Numbered from the stretch's first letter, positions 32,500 through 45,650 are shown. The stretch: 64,000 nucleotides of DNA from Akebia trifoliata (GCA_017979445.1 CM030709.1:310001-374000), one strand, 5' to 3'. Translations and numbers: made by a program. Notes: a model not told the origin generated them from the sequence alone.

Positions 32500-34081
32500 C
32501 TTTCCAAAATGTCTAATTTGCTGGCAGGAACACAAAGATCAAATGGAAGGGGGAACATCGTCCCGAGCACTCTGAGTCTCAGGGATAGTTCCTGAAGAAG
32601 ACCCAGCCATTGCACCCGAGCCAAACACCCCGGAAGAAGGTAGACTGTGCATCCGCAGTCGTCCCTCCGAATCCGTGAAGAATAGCTCCGCGTCCAGGGC
32701 AGCATTCTGCTCCGTAGTACCCGCGAGATCAGCGCCAGGGACAGCAGGGCCAATGGAAGGAGAGGCCTGAAAACGAAGAAACAAATCAAATACAGGCAGA
32801 AATATATACAGTATGCAAGGAAACTGACAATTAAATGGAAATACATACCCTGGGAGGTGTCGGAGGCCGTGCAGAGGTGCTTGCTCCGTCTCGGCCTCGA
32901 TAGTAATCCTGAGAAGACCACAAGAAAATCTATCAGAACAGATGAAAAGTAGGCTACGGTCTACATATGAATAAGAAAAAGAAGCAAACAATGACATACC
33001 ATATTAGCCTGGAAGTGAGACTCCCGCAAGGCTGTCTCCAGCTCCAGCTCCTGGATGCGAGCTGCTTGGCCCTCTATGCGAGCCTCCTGCTCTTCGAGCC
33101 GAGTAGCCTGTTCCTCCACCTCGGCCCTAGAGGCCCTCCACCTATTTTCCATCTCCACTGCCCTCGTCGCTTGGGCCTCAATCACATCGTAGCCCTCTCG
33201 AAGACGACGAAGATCATCAGCCTGAAAACAAGAAAACCGACTAAATGAGAACGGTAAAAAATAGAAATTCTAAAAGAAAAAAAGGCAATGACAGAGTACG
33301 TACCGTAACAGCATGCTCCTATAGCAGTACCCCTCCGATCTCTGTAATCCTAGCTCTGGCAGTGACTGCAGGCATGATGCACCCAATGGACGCCTCTCAG
33401 AACCATGCCTGGTAGTCTCCAGCCCTCACCAGTCCAGCCGCATCTACGCCCATCGCCTGAGCGAGATACTCCTCTACTGTCATAACCCCCGAGATGGGCT
33501 CAGGTGGAGTGACAGGAATACGAAGACTCCCATCATGTTGGAAGAACAGACGTTCCCCTAGGTAAAATGTGTACCTCTACTCTCCGATGAAGAAGGGGTA
33601 GCGCTGTCGCCTGGTGTTACGCCGATAGGCGTTCCTCACCTCCTGCCTCCTGCTGACAGTACGGGGGAGGTCTCGCAAAGTGACAGAAAATATCTGTAAA
33701 AGAGATAGTCAGATAACATATATGGATAGCTTCGAGGTCAAACAGAAAGGAAAATGTTAGATTACTCACATCTCGAAGTCGGCACCGATCAATGTGGGCC
33801 CGGGCACTCCTAGGGCTGCTCCTAATAGCCCTGGCATCTCTCGTAGTCCAAAAGGCCCCCAATGGATAACCCTCGTCCGGATGACGACGGGTAGGCCGAT
33901 AGAATGGGAAATATACATGAACAAAAATCTAAAGAAAGAAGGAAAGCATCAGACAATGAACGAGATATCGAGAAAAAAACTGAAAAGAAACGACAAGAAG
34001 ATCTGTTTTACCTCGATAAAATGCTAGAAGAATCGCGTGGAGATCCCAGCTCCACAGGGCGCAGTGATGCCCTCTACCACC
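32500..34081 (-). pseudogene. GC-rich decayed multi-exon sequence, unknown protein, cut at the duplication edge
   Basis: On the minus strand several exon-like, GC-rich blocks are bounded by good splice signals: about 34080-34012, 33905-33779, 33691-33304 (after TTTTACAG), 33223-33000 (donor ATG|GTATGT), 32909-32849 (CTCAG to AGG|GTATGT) and 32769-32520. They encode an arginine-rich part (VSRRQEVRNAYRRNTRRQRY), a Glu/Ala/Arg coiled coil (WRASRAEVEEQATRLEEQEA) and a Gly/Ser-rich end. The third block has three in-frame stops, so the sequence is dead. Composition differs sharply from its AT-rich surroundings. The first block stops where duplication copy 2 begins. I do not recognise the family; a transposon-borne or retroelement-associated protein is possible. 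Confidence 0.55.
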
Positions 34082-34336
34082 TTGTTGATTAAGAGCATCT
34101 CGCCCAGGTTTCTTAAAGTTTGATTTGTGCATGTGTTTAGGGAATCAAATAAGGTGGCTAACTTCCTTGCCTCTTCTCTTTCTAATGTAGGTAATTTGGA
34201 GATCGATTGTGACTTCATTCCCCCCCTTATTTCTCTTCTTTCCCAAGATTCTAACGATTTGATTTTCCTGTGATTGTAACTGGTCTGGTCTACCTTAATC
34301 CTGTTAACCTTTCAAAAAAAAAAAAAAAACAAAATT
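34082..34336 (+). mobile_element. LINE 3' tail truncated by the duplication junction
   Basis: Equivalent to 17493-17733: FVHVFRESNKVANFLASSLS region, tail CTTAATCCTGTTAACCTTTC and poly(A). It lacks the upstream RNase H part found in copy 1, which marks the left junction. Confidence 0.8.
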
Positions 34337-36188
34337 TCATATCTTTTTACTATTAACAAACTTATAAGAAATAGAAACATTTTAAATTAGAATACATAAT
34401 TTATATAAAAACATGATTTTTTTTTTTTTTTGTAATATCGATTAACATTAAAAGGTATGCAAATCTTCAAACATTTTTTATATGAAAAAGGGTCAAATAG
34501 ATATGTTTCGGGTACCCATCGGGTAAAACCCACTGGTCTCAATTCCTATTCAGTTCGGTTCCTTTTAGACCTGACTCGATTCTAATTGGGTATTGAAAAT
34601 AAGTATTTTGATTTCATTTCTAGTTGAATGGGTATTTAATGACACCTCTAGCCCTTATCTTTATATTTACTCTCAATATAATAAAGGTCATTTTTGTCAA
34701 AAATCAAGAAAATTGTAATCCCACAATAATGTTGGTTAATCTACAAAATTACAAGAATACTCTCTTTATTATGTAATCTTCAACAACCCTTTTATCAATA
34801 TTTTAAATTATTAAAAAAACTCTTTTTTTTTTTTATACATGTATGCTTGCACATGCCACCTTCTAGTTTTCATATAATTCAAATATGTAAGTAAGTTATA
34901 AGTGCCTTGTAACTAGGAAAAAAAGAAAAGAAAAGAAGAGGCAAGTTATAAGTACAATCCTAGCGCTATCAAAATTTCTAAGTTGTATAAAAACAAAAAA
35001 TATAAAATACTCTACATTGTAGATATAAATGATTACTACAATGTATGATACATATACTATATTAATATACAAATCAAAACTAAATCATGCCCATGTTTAG
35101 AAAAAACATTACATAAAAAATTCATTACCCTGTCAAGTTTAAGTGTTATTTTAATCAAATTATACCTATCAACATTCATATTCCAAAAAGCATGAATAAT
35201 AAATGTTCATTGAGTGATGATAAAAAGATGACAAAAAAATCAAGTACAATGAATAGAAGCTAACGAACCTTTATGTGAAGATTAAAAATATCTTTTAAAA
35301 AATGAAAAGTATCAAGTAATTTTTTGTCACTAGACATCGGTGTGATAACTAACAAAGAAACTCTGATGCTTAAGTTAGAAAATTATATTAGAAAATCTCT
35401 CTTATTTATAGAATTTATGTTTCTTGAATCTCGTTTGATCAATTTTTCTCTGATACATCTTTCTCTAGTTCAATTCCATGATCGTTGTGAGTCCTTGGTC
35501 ATTCATAGCTGGTCATGCTTTTTAATGATCGTGATAATTGTCTTTGGGTGATCATGAAGGGTTAAAACTCATTTTAGGAATGATTATCAAGTCTTACTTA
35601 CTCCACCTTTCAAAATGACCCTTCGTATACGTAAGAAAAAGGTTTACAAGGAAAAAACTTCAAATCAGGTGGACAGCTAGCTAGTTACACCTATGCCCTT
35701 AACTTGCCTAGCTAAACCTTGGTTAAGAAAAAGTAATAGAAATTTTTCGAAAAGTATAGTAAGCCTCATCCTTTTAAATGTATGCATGATATTAGATAAT
35801 GTAACGAAGATGACCTTCGTTTTTTTTCCTTTGCTTTATATATATATATTTCGAGATTCTTTATCGACACGAGGGTTGAAAAATCACTTTAATTTCTGAA
35901 TTTGCTAACAACCATTCACACTTTGATTATATATTTTGAAATTCTTCGATGTTTAAGCTTCATTTAGTCATCCTTGGTAAAAAGGACGTTTTTATTTCTT
36001 GTAAAGTAAACTCAAGACAGTATCCAATCACGTGGAGCCACGTTTGTCTTGTACGAGTAAGGGTCACTCGTTTTGGGACCACCCTTATTCACAACTTTCC
36101 CACAATTAAAATTTGGTGGGGTTACTCTAGTCGGTATCAGTGATATCGTATTACAAGCTTAAGATTATGAGTCGTGCTATCTTGACAT

Positions 36189-37330
36189 GAAAGTGCATAG
36201 GAATTATATATGCTTATATAATAAATAAATAAAAAACATCTCACTTGATTGTCGGAGAATTTTTTAAATGAATCCTCCACCGAAATGGTGAAAGAAAAGA
36301 ATTAGTTTAGGTAATAATAGAAAAGGATGAAGAATAATTTACTTTCACATACATACAAAAATAAATGTTTTTGGCCAATAAAAAATATTTTATTTTTATT
36401 TTAAATATTTATAAAATCTTATATTTTATCTTAGTTGACTCGAAGTTTTTGAATTTTAAAATAATATATATTTTTTTTCGGTTTGATTGGATGAAGAAGA
36501 ATATTAAAACAAATGATGCAAGAGATTCCATTGCTGAAAAAAATGAATGAAATCACAATGTGAAGAAATCCAAATTTGATGGTCTTGAGTCATCAAATTT
36601 CATAAAATTAGACGGACAAGAAGGTTTAATTGGCGTCAAATTTTTCATTATCAAATTTTTTTTCGACAGGTCGAAACTGTCAAATTAATGAAGGATAGGA
36701 AAAATTCGACAGTTCTAAACCATGAAATCTAAGAATATCTAGAATTTTGATGATTTGAAAGTGCATAGGAATTATATATGCTTTTTCACTTATATCTCAA
36801 AAAAGAAAAAAGAAAAAAAACATCTCACTTGATTGTGGAGAATTTTTTAAATGAATCCTCCATTGAAATGGTGAAAAGAAAGAATATTAATTTAGATAAT
36901 AATAGAAAATGATGAAGAATAATTTACTTTCACATACATACAAAAATAAATATTTTATTTTTATTTTAAATATTAATAAAATCTTATATTTTATCTTAGT
37001 TGACTCGAAGTTTTCGAATTTTAAAATAATATATTTTTTTTTCCGGTTTGATTGGATGAAGAAGAATATTAAAACAAATGATGTAAGAGATTCCATTGCT
37101 GAAAAAAATGAGTGAAATCACAATGTAAAAAAACCCAAATTTGATGGTCTAGAGTCATCAAATTTCATAAAATTAGACGGACAAAAAGGTTGAATTGACG
37201 TCAAATTTGTCATTATCAAAAAAAAAATTTTGACAGGTCGAAATTGTCAAATTAATGAAGGATGAGAGAAATTCGACAGTTCTAAACCATCAAATCCGAA
37301 AATATCTAGAATTTTGATAGTTTTAAACAG
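36189..37330. repeat. Tandem repeat, two units of about 0.57 kb (copy 2)
   Basis: Counterpart of 19612-20760, with the same landmarks (GAAAGTGCATAGGAATTATA, TTGATGGTCTTGAGTCATCA). Confidence 0.8.
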
Positions 37331-37793
37331 TCAAAATTCAATTTTTAAAATTTTTGGACCTTAACCTGTCAATTTTTTTTTGTTGAATTTTCCAATTTTC
37401 ATATAATGAATATTAACTAATAATCAAATCCCTCTCTAATTCTTATCTTATAATTTCTAAGATGGTTTCCACCTCTTCTTTTTCTTTGATTAGATTTATC
37501 ATCACCTGATGTGGGTCTCACCTATATACAACGTACTTGGAGGGGAAACCACATGAAAGCATGTTGCCACGTGGGCACCAATACAACTTACCAGAAAGAA
37601 ATCTTAAGAAGTTTACTCTTGTGGGTTCAAAAGAAGAATCTTCATTTATTAGGAATGGCAGGCTTGTCTCCAACTCGCAACTTGAGAAATAACAGTGATA
37701 AAGGTAAGAAAAAAAAAATCCTCTTTTACCGTACAATTTTTTTTTATGACACACCAATCATATAATTAAATAATCATTCTTTTTCTATTTTAA

Positions 37794-37922
37794 GAATAAT
37801 GTTGGAGTGACCTCAATAATCATAGATGCTTTCCTCGATATACAAGTGAAAAATCATCTATGATTTTTTTTCACTTTTAAGTCAAGACGTGAGATATGAT
37901 ATTCAATATTGAGGTCACTCCC
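37794..37922. mobile_element. Hairpin MITE, CATAGAT-core group (copy 2)
   Basis: Counterpart of 21208-21330, with TTGGAGTGACCTC and GAGGTCACTCCCA ends that are better paired than in copy 1. Confidence 0.7.
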
Positions 37923-39123
37923 ATATGACTCTTTTTATTTTTTATTTTATCATCAAACACAAAATAAAATTAAAAAAATTTAAAACTTTCTTTACTTTTT
38001 AGAGGGAAAAAAAGAGCATTATAAAATATTTTCTTTAAAGGAAAAGGAGAAAAGGGATTTAAAAGGTGATGTCATACATGAGAAAGAAAGAAAAAAAAAA
38101 TCTTTTAGGATCTTACCCTTAAAAGAAAAGAATTTAGGTGATAGATATGTTTGATATTATTTATTTATTTATTTTTTATGTGAACATATATATAATTTCA
38201 TCAAGGTATATTAAAATGACAAGTTGGTGTGGCAATATATAAAAGATCTTTAGAGAAGCCTTTGATAAAGATATCCCTAAAGGCAACACATTCTCTTTAT
38301 ATTCATGAAAGCTGGGCCCACATTTAAAATTAGCACCATCAACTATTTGCCGTTTGATTGAACCGTTTTTCATTGATTAATTCAAACTTTTTTGGTTGAC
38401 GATTTCTGTGTGTATTCCCCATCAAATTTGATTTTTTTTATATATATATTTGTGTGGTCCATCATAGGTAGTTTGAGAAAGTCTGATAGAAAATTAACTA
38501 GAGAGATTTCCATGCACCTTCCTTAGAGAACAATTGGAGAAAGAATAACGTGTTGTTCGCTGTGGGGGAAACAATGTAATTTCTCAACAATTTCCTTAGA
38601 TACTTTCAAGAACTTACAAAGAAATTGAATTGGGAACAAAAAGAAAACACGCACCTTGAAGGTCTCACTCTCAAAGAAAAAAAATCTAAGAAGATTTCAA
38701 TCAAACAGTTGGTCATTATTTCATATTTGGCAGTGTATCTTGTCTTCTTGACACCACATAGACCTCGTCATCTCATCTTGAACAAGTTAATCACTTCATA
38801 ATGAATTTATATTTAAATAATTTATAACTTAGTTTAATATGTGATTTTTATGTATTACAAATATTTAAATTTTAAAAAATGGGAAATGCTATCGATCAAG
38901 ATTTTGTGGGGGATATTAGCATTATCCATCACATTCTTTTTTCAATAATACTCATGTCCATTCTTTTTTAATGAAAAAGAAAAAGATATATTTGTCTTTT
39001 TACATAATAATTATTATATTCTTAATAAATGCATTTATTATAATAATATTGATTGTCAAAACATTTATTACAAAGAAGACATATAAAATAAAAAAATACT
39101 GAAATGATAAAAAAATATTTATT

Positions 39124-39240
39124 GCGATTCTCACAAGTCTGACGTGAGATGAGCACATAACCATAGATGTGTTTTCTCGCGATTCGAGTAAAAAGCATCT
39201 ATGGTTATGTATGCATGTCCATGTCAGACTTGTGAGAATC
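39124..39240. mobile_element. Hairpin MITE, CATAGAT-core group (copy 2)
   Basis: Counterpart of 22472-22590, with the same GATTCTCACAAGTCTGACGT arms. Confidence 0.8.
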
Positions 39241-40503
39241 ACAAAAATCCTGTGTCACCTCAACATGACTCTTTAAAATATCTTTAGTATTTAGGAAAGC
39301 ATTTATGATCATGTGTGCATCACCACATTAAAATGTTAGAAATCCAGCACGACTCTAGTATTTATTGTGTAAAAGACTAACATACTTTTATCTTTTTTTA
39401 CTAAAAGACAATATGGACAAAAGTATTATTAAAAAAAGAATGTGGTAGAGAACACTAACATTCTCTCGAGATTTTTGACATTAGTATTTTCCTTAAAAAA
39501 AATAACTAAATTCATTAAATTTTTGTCAAATTTAACATCAAATTGATTCAATTTGCAAACAACTCGATTAGACGAGTTATACATAAGAAATGTATCCAAA
39601 TATCATGGTTTAAAATCACCAAATAATCCTACCCATTTTAAAGTTTAATCACCACCCATGTTCCCCATTTGGAAATTGGAATGCCGGTTTCCCACACAAG
39701 CCTCATAAACTATTTGGTCAATTTAAATAAGTCATGATGAAATCATCATCCCATCAGATACATGAAGGTGTGTTGATTGAGTAGGTAAAGAAATTCAATG
39801 AGATAAATAAATTTATTTATCTTAGTGTGATAGTGTCTCTGCTCATGTTTCTCTCATGGGACATGCATGCGTAACATCATCAACTACGACTAAAGGAAGC
39901 TACCTTAAAAGAAAACATGAACACAATAACTAACTAATATAAATGTAAGGTAAAATAAAATCAGCCAAAGGAACTCAACGGGAAGATTCCAAGAAATTTT
40001 ATTTTTAAAGGTTGACGATGACATATATAGTCAACTTCACAATCATTTTTGGCCACTCCTTGGTTTGCGTCGCCCTCTCTCAATAAGAACGCGGTTTGAG
40101 ATAACCTGTCTCGTGCTTTGAAACTGTCAAACCATTGAACCAAGTCAAGCTTTAAAATTTTAAACATGTTGTTCCATTAGTTGAGGGGTTTTGTTAACGT
40201 AAGATGCATTTAAAACACCTAGGAAATAAGTATTTCAAGGTAATTTAGGTAGGGATTTTTTTAAGGCATTTTGAATTGTAGAATAAGTTTTAGAGGTACA
40301 TTTAATGCATCTTAAAAAGGTAGGTAGTAGGTATCTATTTAATTTTGGTTAAATCGATATGTTTTTGACATATAGTTGATTTTGAATGATTGGCAAAATA
40401 CATGATTAATTCATTGAAATTAACATTCTATAATTTAACCCAAGAAAAACTATAATCTGACTAAATATGTTTGTAAGATTAATCATTCAAAGTTAACATT
40501 CTT

Positions 40504-40505
<2 letters not shown>

Positions 40506-40535
<30 letters not shown>
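40506..40535 (+). repeat. (CA)15 microsatellite
   Basis: A perfect dinucleotide run. The copy-1 counterpart (23884-23896) has only about six and a half units, so the repeat length changed after the duplication. Confidence 0.9.
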
Positions 40536-40539
<4 letters not shown>

Positions 40540-41939
40540 TTTGATGGGTGAAGGAGATTGGATCTTCAAATCAAAAATCGGGTTAAGAAATTGTATCCTA
40601 TGACAGGTTTGTGAGAAGAAAATCTAGGGGCTTTCACGTGAGAAAGGTAGAAGAATGAGGGCATTTAGGTCATTTTAACAGAAAGGTAGATAAAGTCAAT
40701 GAGGCAATTTCATTGGATTGAAAAGTGAACACAAGAGAATCTTAAACATTTACTAAACATGGTGGCCTTATATCAACTCTCAATCACTTATTTTTTAACA
40801 TTATTTTCTAATTTTTAAATATTTTAAAGAGTGAATGCTGAGGTGACTTCTTTGGACACTGCGTTCAACACCATGCTAACGTGGTAGAGAACCATAGACA
40901 TTTTTACTTTCTTGGATCTAGAGGAAAATAATTTATGAATTCTCTATATATTGCCATGTAAGCAAAATGTTTAACACAGTTACTAGGGAAGTCAGTTTAG
41001 AACAGCTCATATTAACATTTTCTAAAAGAGAAATGTTTTAAACAAATTTCTTTGAGGAAAATTCTCTTAAAACTTCCCTAAAAAGGATTAGGGCCTAAGA
41101 TATATAAAATAAAATAAAAAAAACTACGAAAAATATTGAATTGACTCAAGATAAAAACTAAGGAAAATATTGGAAAAAAGTATTTATGTCATTTCTCAGT
41201 AGTTTAAAGTGACTATTTTACAGGTTTAAAGTGATAATTTCATTTTAAACTTGTGAAATTAACATTTTAAATCTGTGAAATAGTTTGTTTTGAATATTTT
41301 TTAACGAAAATGTGATTGTTCACGTTTTGATTACTAAAATCATAAATAACTCATTTTCAGCTCACGAAATAATAATTCAGCCTAATTTTAATTGATATTA
41401 ATAAATTATTGATTCAATTAATTATTATTTAAGAAAAATGTTGAATTGATTTCCTTCAACAATGCGATGACATGGCAATGCATAGAGAATCATAGATTTA
41501 TTTATTTTTTCTTTGTACCTTGAGGAAAAAATCTATTGTTCTCTATATGCTACTACATCAGTGCATTATGGTTCTAACAAACGTCTAAGAACCAAGAAAA
41601 GTCAGGGAAAAGAGAGAGTAGAGTTCTACTTTTCTAAAAGAACAAAGAAGAGGGATGGTGGAAGTACTGCGCCAGTGTTCTTTTTTTTAACTCAACCTTC
41701 AATTGCACAGAGTGTCAAGCTTTAAAGAGAAGAAAAGGTTGACATCACATGAAATCTGAGGAGAGAAGTTGCATAAGGCATGCTGTTATTATTTCTTATT
41801 ACATTCAATATTAAATAATTCACGTTACTAGCTACGTCCATGGCTGTTCCGCCACCCCATTCCTTTTGTTCAAATACAACAGTATAGTCCTAATCACCTA
41901 CTAAAAGTAATAAAAAGATGAATAATGATTTTCTAATGC

Positions 41940-42248
41940 CCCCATCACACACGCTACCATACTTCTCCTGACTGACGTGGTATGTGTTAGAACCATAGAT
42001 TCTTTTCCTCAGGATACACAACTGCAATATTTAAGGGGATGTAAAATCTATGATTCTAGCCCATGCAATGCTGGGGGAGTGTATGGGGGCGCATATCAGA
42101 AGGGGGGAGAGGGGGGGGGGGGGGGGGTTCAGAAAATCGCTCTGACACATGACCCATACTTCCCCCCCCCGGGACATGGCATGTGTTAGAATCATAGATT
42201 ATTTCCTCGGGATACACAGCTGTACATATTTATGGGGATAAAAAAATC
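41940..42248. mobile_element. Two adjoining hairpin MITEs around a poly(G) run (copy 2)
   Basis: Counterpart of 25303-25612, with the same CATAGATTCTTTTCCTCAGG and CATAGATTATTTCCTCGGG cores and a poly(G) run near 42111-42127. Confidence 0.7.
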
Positions 42249-42415
42249 ATGACTCATTACTTAATCCTTTCACCTTCTAATTTTTCCTAAATATATAGAA
42301 GATAATAAATTCCTTGATTCTTATGGGGCCTAATTAAATTTGGCCTTGCTGCCCATTAAATTATGAACCTTTTTTTTATTTTTTATTATGCTCTTTCTTG
42401 CTTATCTTTGCCCAC

Positions 42416-42780
42416 ATTTTTTGTTTTTTGTTTTTTGTTTTTTTGGAAGGTAATCAAAGATTTAAGCGGACCCCAACCAGCTTGATTAATAAAAAGTTAC
42501 TTACATTCTAACATCAGATTTCCCAACAGAATCATCTCTGATGATACAACATATATATACTACTCTAGCTAGGAGGAAGTCTTGATGTCCCTGATGAGAT
42601 TCTTTGTGTAGCTCTTATGCATTGGATAGCAATCTGAGAATCAGAGGTTTAATTTAAACAACAATGCTTGGATACCAGTTCTAACCCTAGCTTCTTTGAT
42701 TGCTTTAAGTTCATGGATGAGGCAATAATTGATTATACGTGCAACTATGGCTGCATCATTATTATTATTAATCACTTTGA
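42416..42780 (-). mobile_element. Antisense LINE 3' fragment with RNase H remnant (copy 2)
   Basis: Counterpart of 25771-26135. By eye it is identical or nearly so over its whole length. Confidence 0.65.
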
Positions 42781-43261
42781 TCTAAGATAATTACATGATA
42801 AATCATCAAGAAGAATGCCTTGAAGCACTTGTCCCCAAGGGACCCAGCCCTAAACGATCCATCTGTGTCCTTCATTCTTTGCATGCGAATAAGTTTCAAT
42901 AATTATTCTCTTTCAATCTTTGTGACCTTGTTAATGTTTTTGAATGCTCATGTTATTATTTTAGGAATTGGTTATCAACTTGCTTTACATCACAAAAGAA
43001 TCAAATTGGAAAGAAAAAAATAAAAAAAATAGAGATTATTATTGTATGTCTATGTCCCCAACCGAAAGGGTAGCTAGCTAGGAAGAACAGCAGTATAATC
43101 CTTGATGAGATTAGGCTTGACACTAATTAGAAAGAAAATTTTCTTATTGTGCTATTTTGTCCCTATAAACTTAGGTATATTTGAGAATACGGCTAGTTCT
43201 GTAGTTGTTACAAAGCAAATTGTGTGACTTAATTAAATCTCTCAATCCTAACTGTATAAAG

Positions 43262-43563
43262 TGTTGAGTTTAGTCCCACATGAGATACTCATTGCCTTGT
43301 CTTTTTTCCTTATAAGTTCCTAGGTGTCTCCACTCATTGTCAGTTGGTTTTGAGTCGGATCCTAAAATTTATCATGGTATCAAAGCGACTTTTCTCTTCT
43401 CCACGTCACCCAGTTCATATCTCCACGTGCTTTGCCTCAATTTGGCCCACACATGCGGGGATGCATTGAGTTTAGTCCCACATCGGACACTCATTGCCTT
43501 GTCTCTCTCCTTATAAGTTCTTAAACCTCTCTACTCATTGCCAATTGATTTCCAACTTTATCA
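43262..43563 (+). mobile_element. TRIM retrotransposon (copy 2) with perfect target duplication
   Basis: LTRs at 43262-43374 and about 43462-43563, with the tRNA-Met-type primer site TGGTATCAAAGC at 43375-43386. The 5-bp target duplication TAAAG is perfect here (43257-43261 and 43564-43568), which confirms the boundaries. LTR 2 has a short deletion near its 3' end. Confidence 0.87.
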
Positions 43564-43821
43564 TAAAGAAGCATCGTGAAATTTACTTTATTGATATACT
43601 GCAAGTCCATAAAAAATATTAAAAATTGCTAGTTCAATTATTAGGCTCAATCAATAATATATCCCGAGAAAATTTATATATATGATGATGCAATCAGATG
43701 CACCATCCTCATCTAGCGCTACCTTCTAGCCCAATAGATAATAGGTTCCCCACAAATTGAATCATTCAGATCAATAACTAGAATCCCTACTAGTTAGCTT
43801 GCTCAATATGCTTCTTGATTC

Positions 43822-45458
43822 CTATTTTTCTTGCTTTGAGGGAAAGATGGAATCCATGTCACTGTTATTGTTCCCCGAATTAAACATGACATCTGCAAAT
43901 TCCGCTACTGGAAAATCAGCTTCTCTCGTATCTCCCTCCTCTGATCTATCTCTATCAATGGCCATGCTACTTTCATTACAACCCAAGTTAAGGGTCGGGT
44001 ACATTTGCAATTGTAAATCCGTAGTGGTATTCATGTCTTCTCCTTTCATAGGCTCTGTGCCCATGTGCAACCATCTACTTGGTGAACATGAAGTAGGAAG
44101 TAGTGGTGGTGGTGGCAGTATTGTTTGCTTTGGATCAGCAGGATGATAAGCGGACGGGGCCGTGAATGACTTGAGGCAAGCGTGATTGTTAAAGTAAGTG
44201 ATTTCGAACATGTTAGGATCCTTGTCGACTCGCTGGACATACTTCTTTGCATCGCATCCGAATAAGTTCTTGTGGGTGCACCTATAATAGCTCCTGCAAT
44301 GATAATTATGTTTTAAAAAAATAATAAAAAAATAGAATAATGCTGAAGTGACCTCAAGATTGAAACTCACATCGCACACCCTAACGTGAAAGTGTATGGG
44401 AACCATAGATGCTTTTCCTTAGGACACGAGTGAAAAAGCATCTATGATTCCCATCCAGTTTCACTCCAAGATGTGCAATATGAGATCCAATCTTGAGGTC
44501 ACTCCAACACAACTCAAAAAAATATTACCTAGAGTAAAGTAATGATAATGACTTAGTGGCATGAATTATTTAATTTAAGATATGATTTGTTGGGTTGTTG
44601 AATTTAAGTCAACGGGTCAAGCTGACTTTTGGTCAACAATCCCATAACATCTATTAAATAGTAAATACCAATCATATAGTCTTGATTGACAAGACCATAT
44701 ACCTACCTAATTTACTTGAAAAAAAATAGAAAATTAATTTACCTTGGAAATTTTGATCCAAGTATCTCTTTTTGGCCATATTTTCTCCAAGTGAATCCGT
44801 CCTCCGGTGGAATCTCTGTATTTCCCATACGTGGGATAGGTACCCTCTCGATACGTGTGTTTACACAATCCTTCCTGACAACATATATACAGCCGTTAGT
44901 ATCACCATAATTAACTACCTTCCTCCCCTATTGTTAATATTTCAGCTGTTTACTTTAATTTATACAAAGAAACCAGCTTGTAAGTTATAGTTAATATCAC
45001 CTCCTTCGGGGTCTTTGAGCCATCGGACTTTTACCGGAATCTGACCTTTCCGGCCTCGAAGGTGTAGAACCCGCCGTATCTTTTCCAGTACCCGATTCAA
45101 GGATCGTTGCACAAGACGACATAGTAGTCGGCGATGTTTCCGACCCCAACTCCATTAATGTCTCCATGTTATCCTCATTGCTGAATTGGGACTGTAGATG
45201 ATCTATGGTACGCATGTAATTAGATTTCAACCATTCTTGCACGTTTCCATCATGATCTAGCGGCCGAGGTTCCACGGGTTGATAAGAAGATGATGGGTTG
45301 TTGGAGTTCAATCGCTGGATTGCTTTCTTGAAGGTACCCATTATTTCATCACAAGAATTTGAAAGAACATTGGGTTGGTTCGATAAGTTTGGGAGATTTG
45401 ATTCAAGATCTTTAGCTAACTTGCAAGCATGAATGATTAGAGACAAGGTTTCATCCAT
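43822..45458 (-). CDS. WRKY55: Group III WRKY transcription factor, WRKY55-like, copy B
   Basis: Exons 45458-45001, 44874-44743 and 44293-43822 have the same lengths, phases and splice sites as copy A. They encode 353 residues with no stop or frameshift. WRKYGQK (182-188) and the C202/C210/H234/C236 finger are intact. By my comparison the protein differs from copy A at nine positions: one in exon 1 (Thr to Ser in MELGTETSP), none in exon 2, and eight in exon 3. The exon 3 changes include F207L, N211D, N220D and E221K inside the zinc-finger half of the WRKY domain and L243P just after it. Upstream flank, palindrome and minisatellite are also copied. Both paralogues therefore look functional; copy B is in the derived position. 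Same expected role as copy A (W-box binding). Confidence 0.93.
44337..44515. mobile_element. Hairpin MITE in intron 2 of WRKY55-like gene B
   Basis: Counterpart of 27701-27879. The core here reads ACCATAGATGCTTTTCCTTA then GGACACGAGTG, closer to the group consensus than in copy 1. Confidence 0.8.
44607..44636 (-). promoter_or_regulatory. Three W-boxes within 30 bp, intron 2 of WRKY55-like gene B
   Basis: TTGACC (44636-44631), TTGACC (44620-44615) and TTGACT (44612-44607) on the gene strand, matching copy A in order and spacing. Confidence 0.45.
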
Positions 45459-45625
45459 GGTTTTGGGTTCTAACTTGTCTTCAAGCTTTGATTTAATTTG
45501 AATGAAGTTGAGCAAATTTAAATGGGGAAAGACAAGCTTCACTTTACGCTACTTCGTAGAAAAAACTTGGAAATTAACACTCCAAGCATTTAGTGTGTCT
45601 TTTACACGGTAGAAGGAAGAAATTG

Positions 45626-45650
45626 CGTCAGTACCATGACCCGGTCATGG
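45626..45650. promoter_or_regulatory. 17-bp perfect palindrome and TGACG motif upstream of gene B
   Basis: The same CCATGACC-C-GGTCATGG (45634-45650) and neighbouring CGTCA (45626-45630) as upstream of gene A, at the same distance from the ATG. Confidence 0.4.

Noticed and set aside
31914..32500. LTR retrotransposon call
   Set aside because: Only a TGTAGATACCC-type start was seen; no paired LTR, primer site or gag/pol frame supports it.
44294..44406. N-terminal part of the continuous minus-strand frame covering exon 3 of gene B
   Set aside because: It is intron and MITE sequence read through the acceptor. Copy A is not open here.
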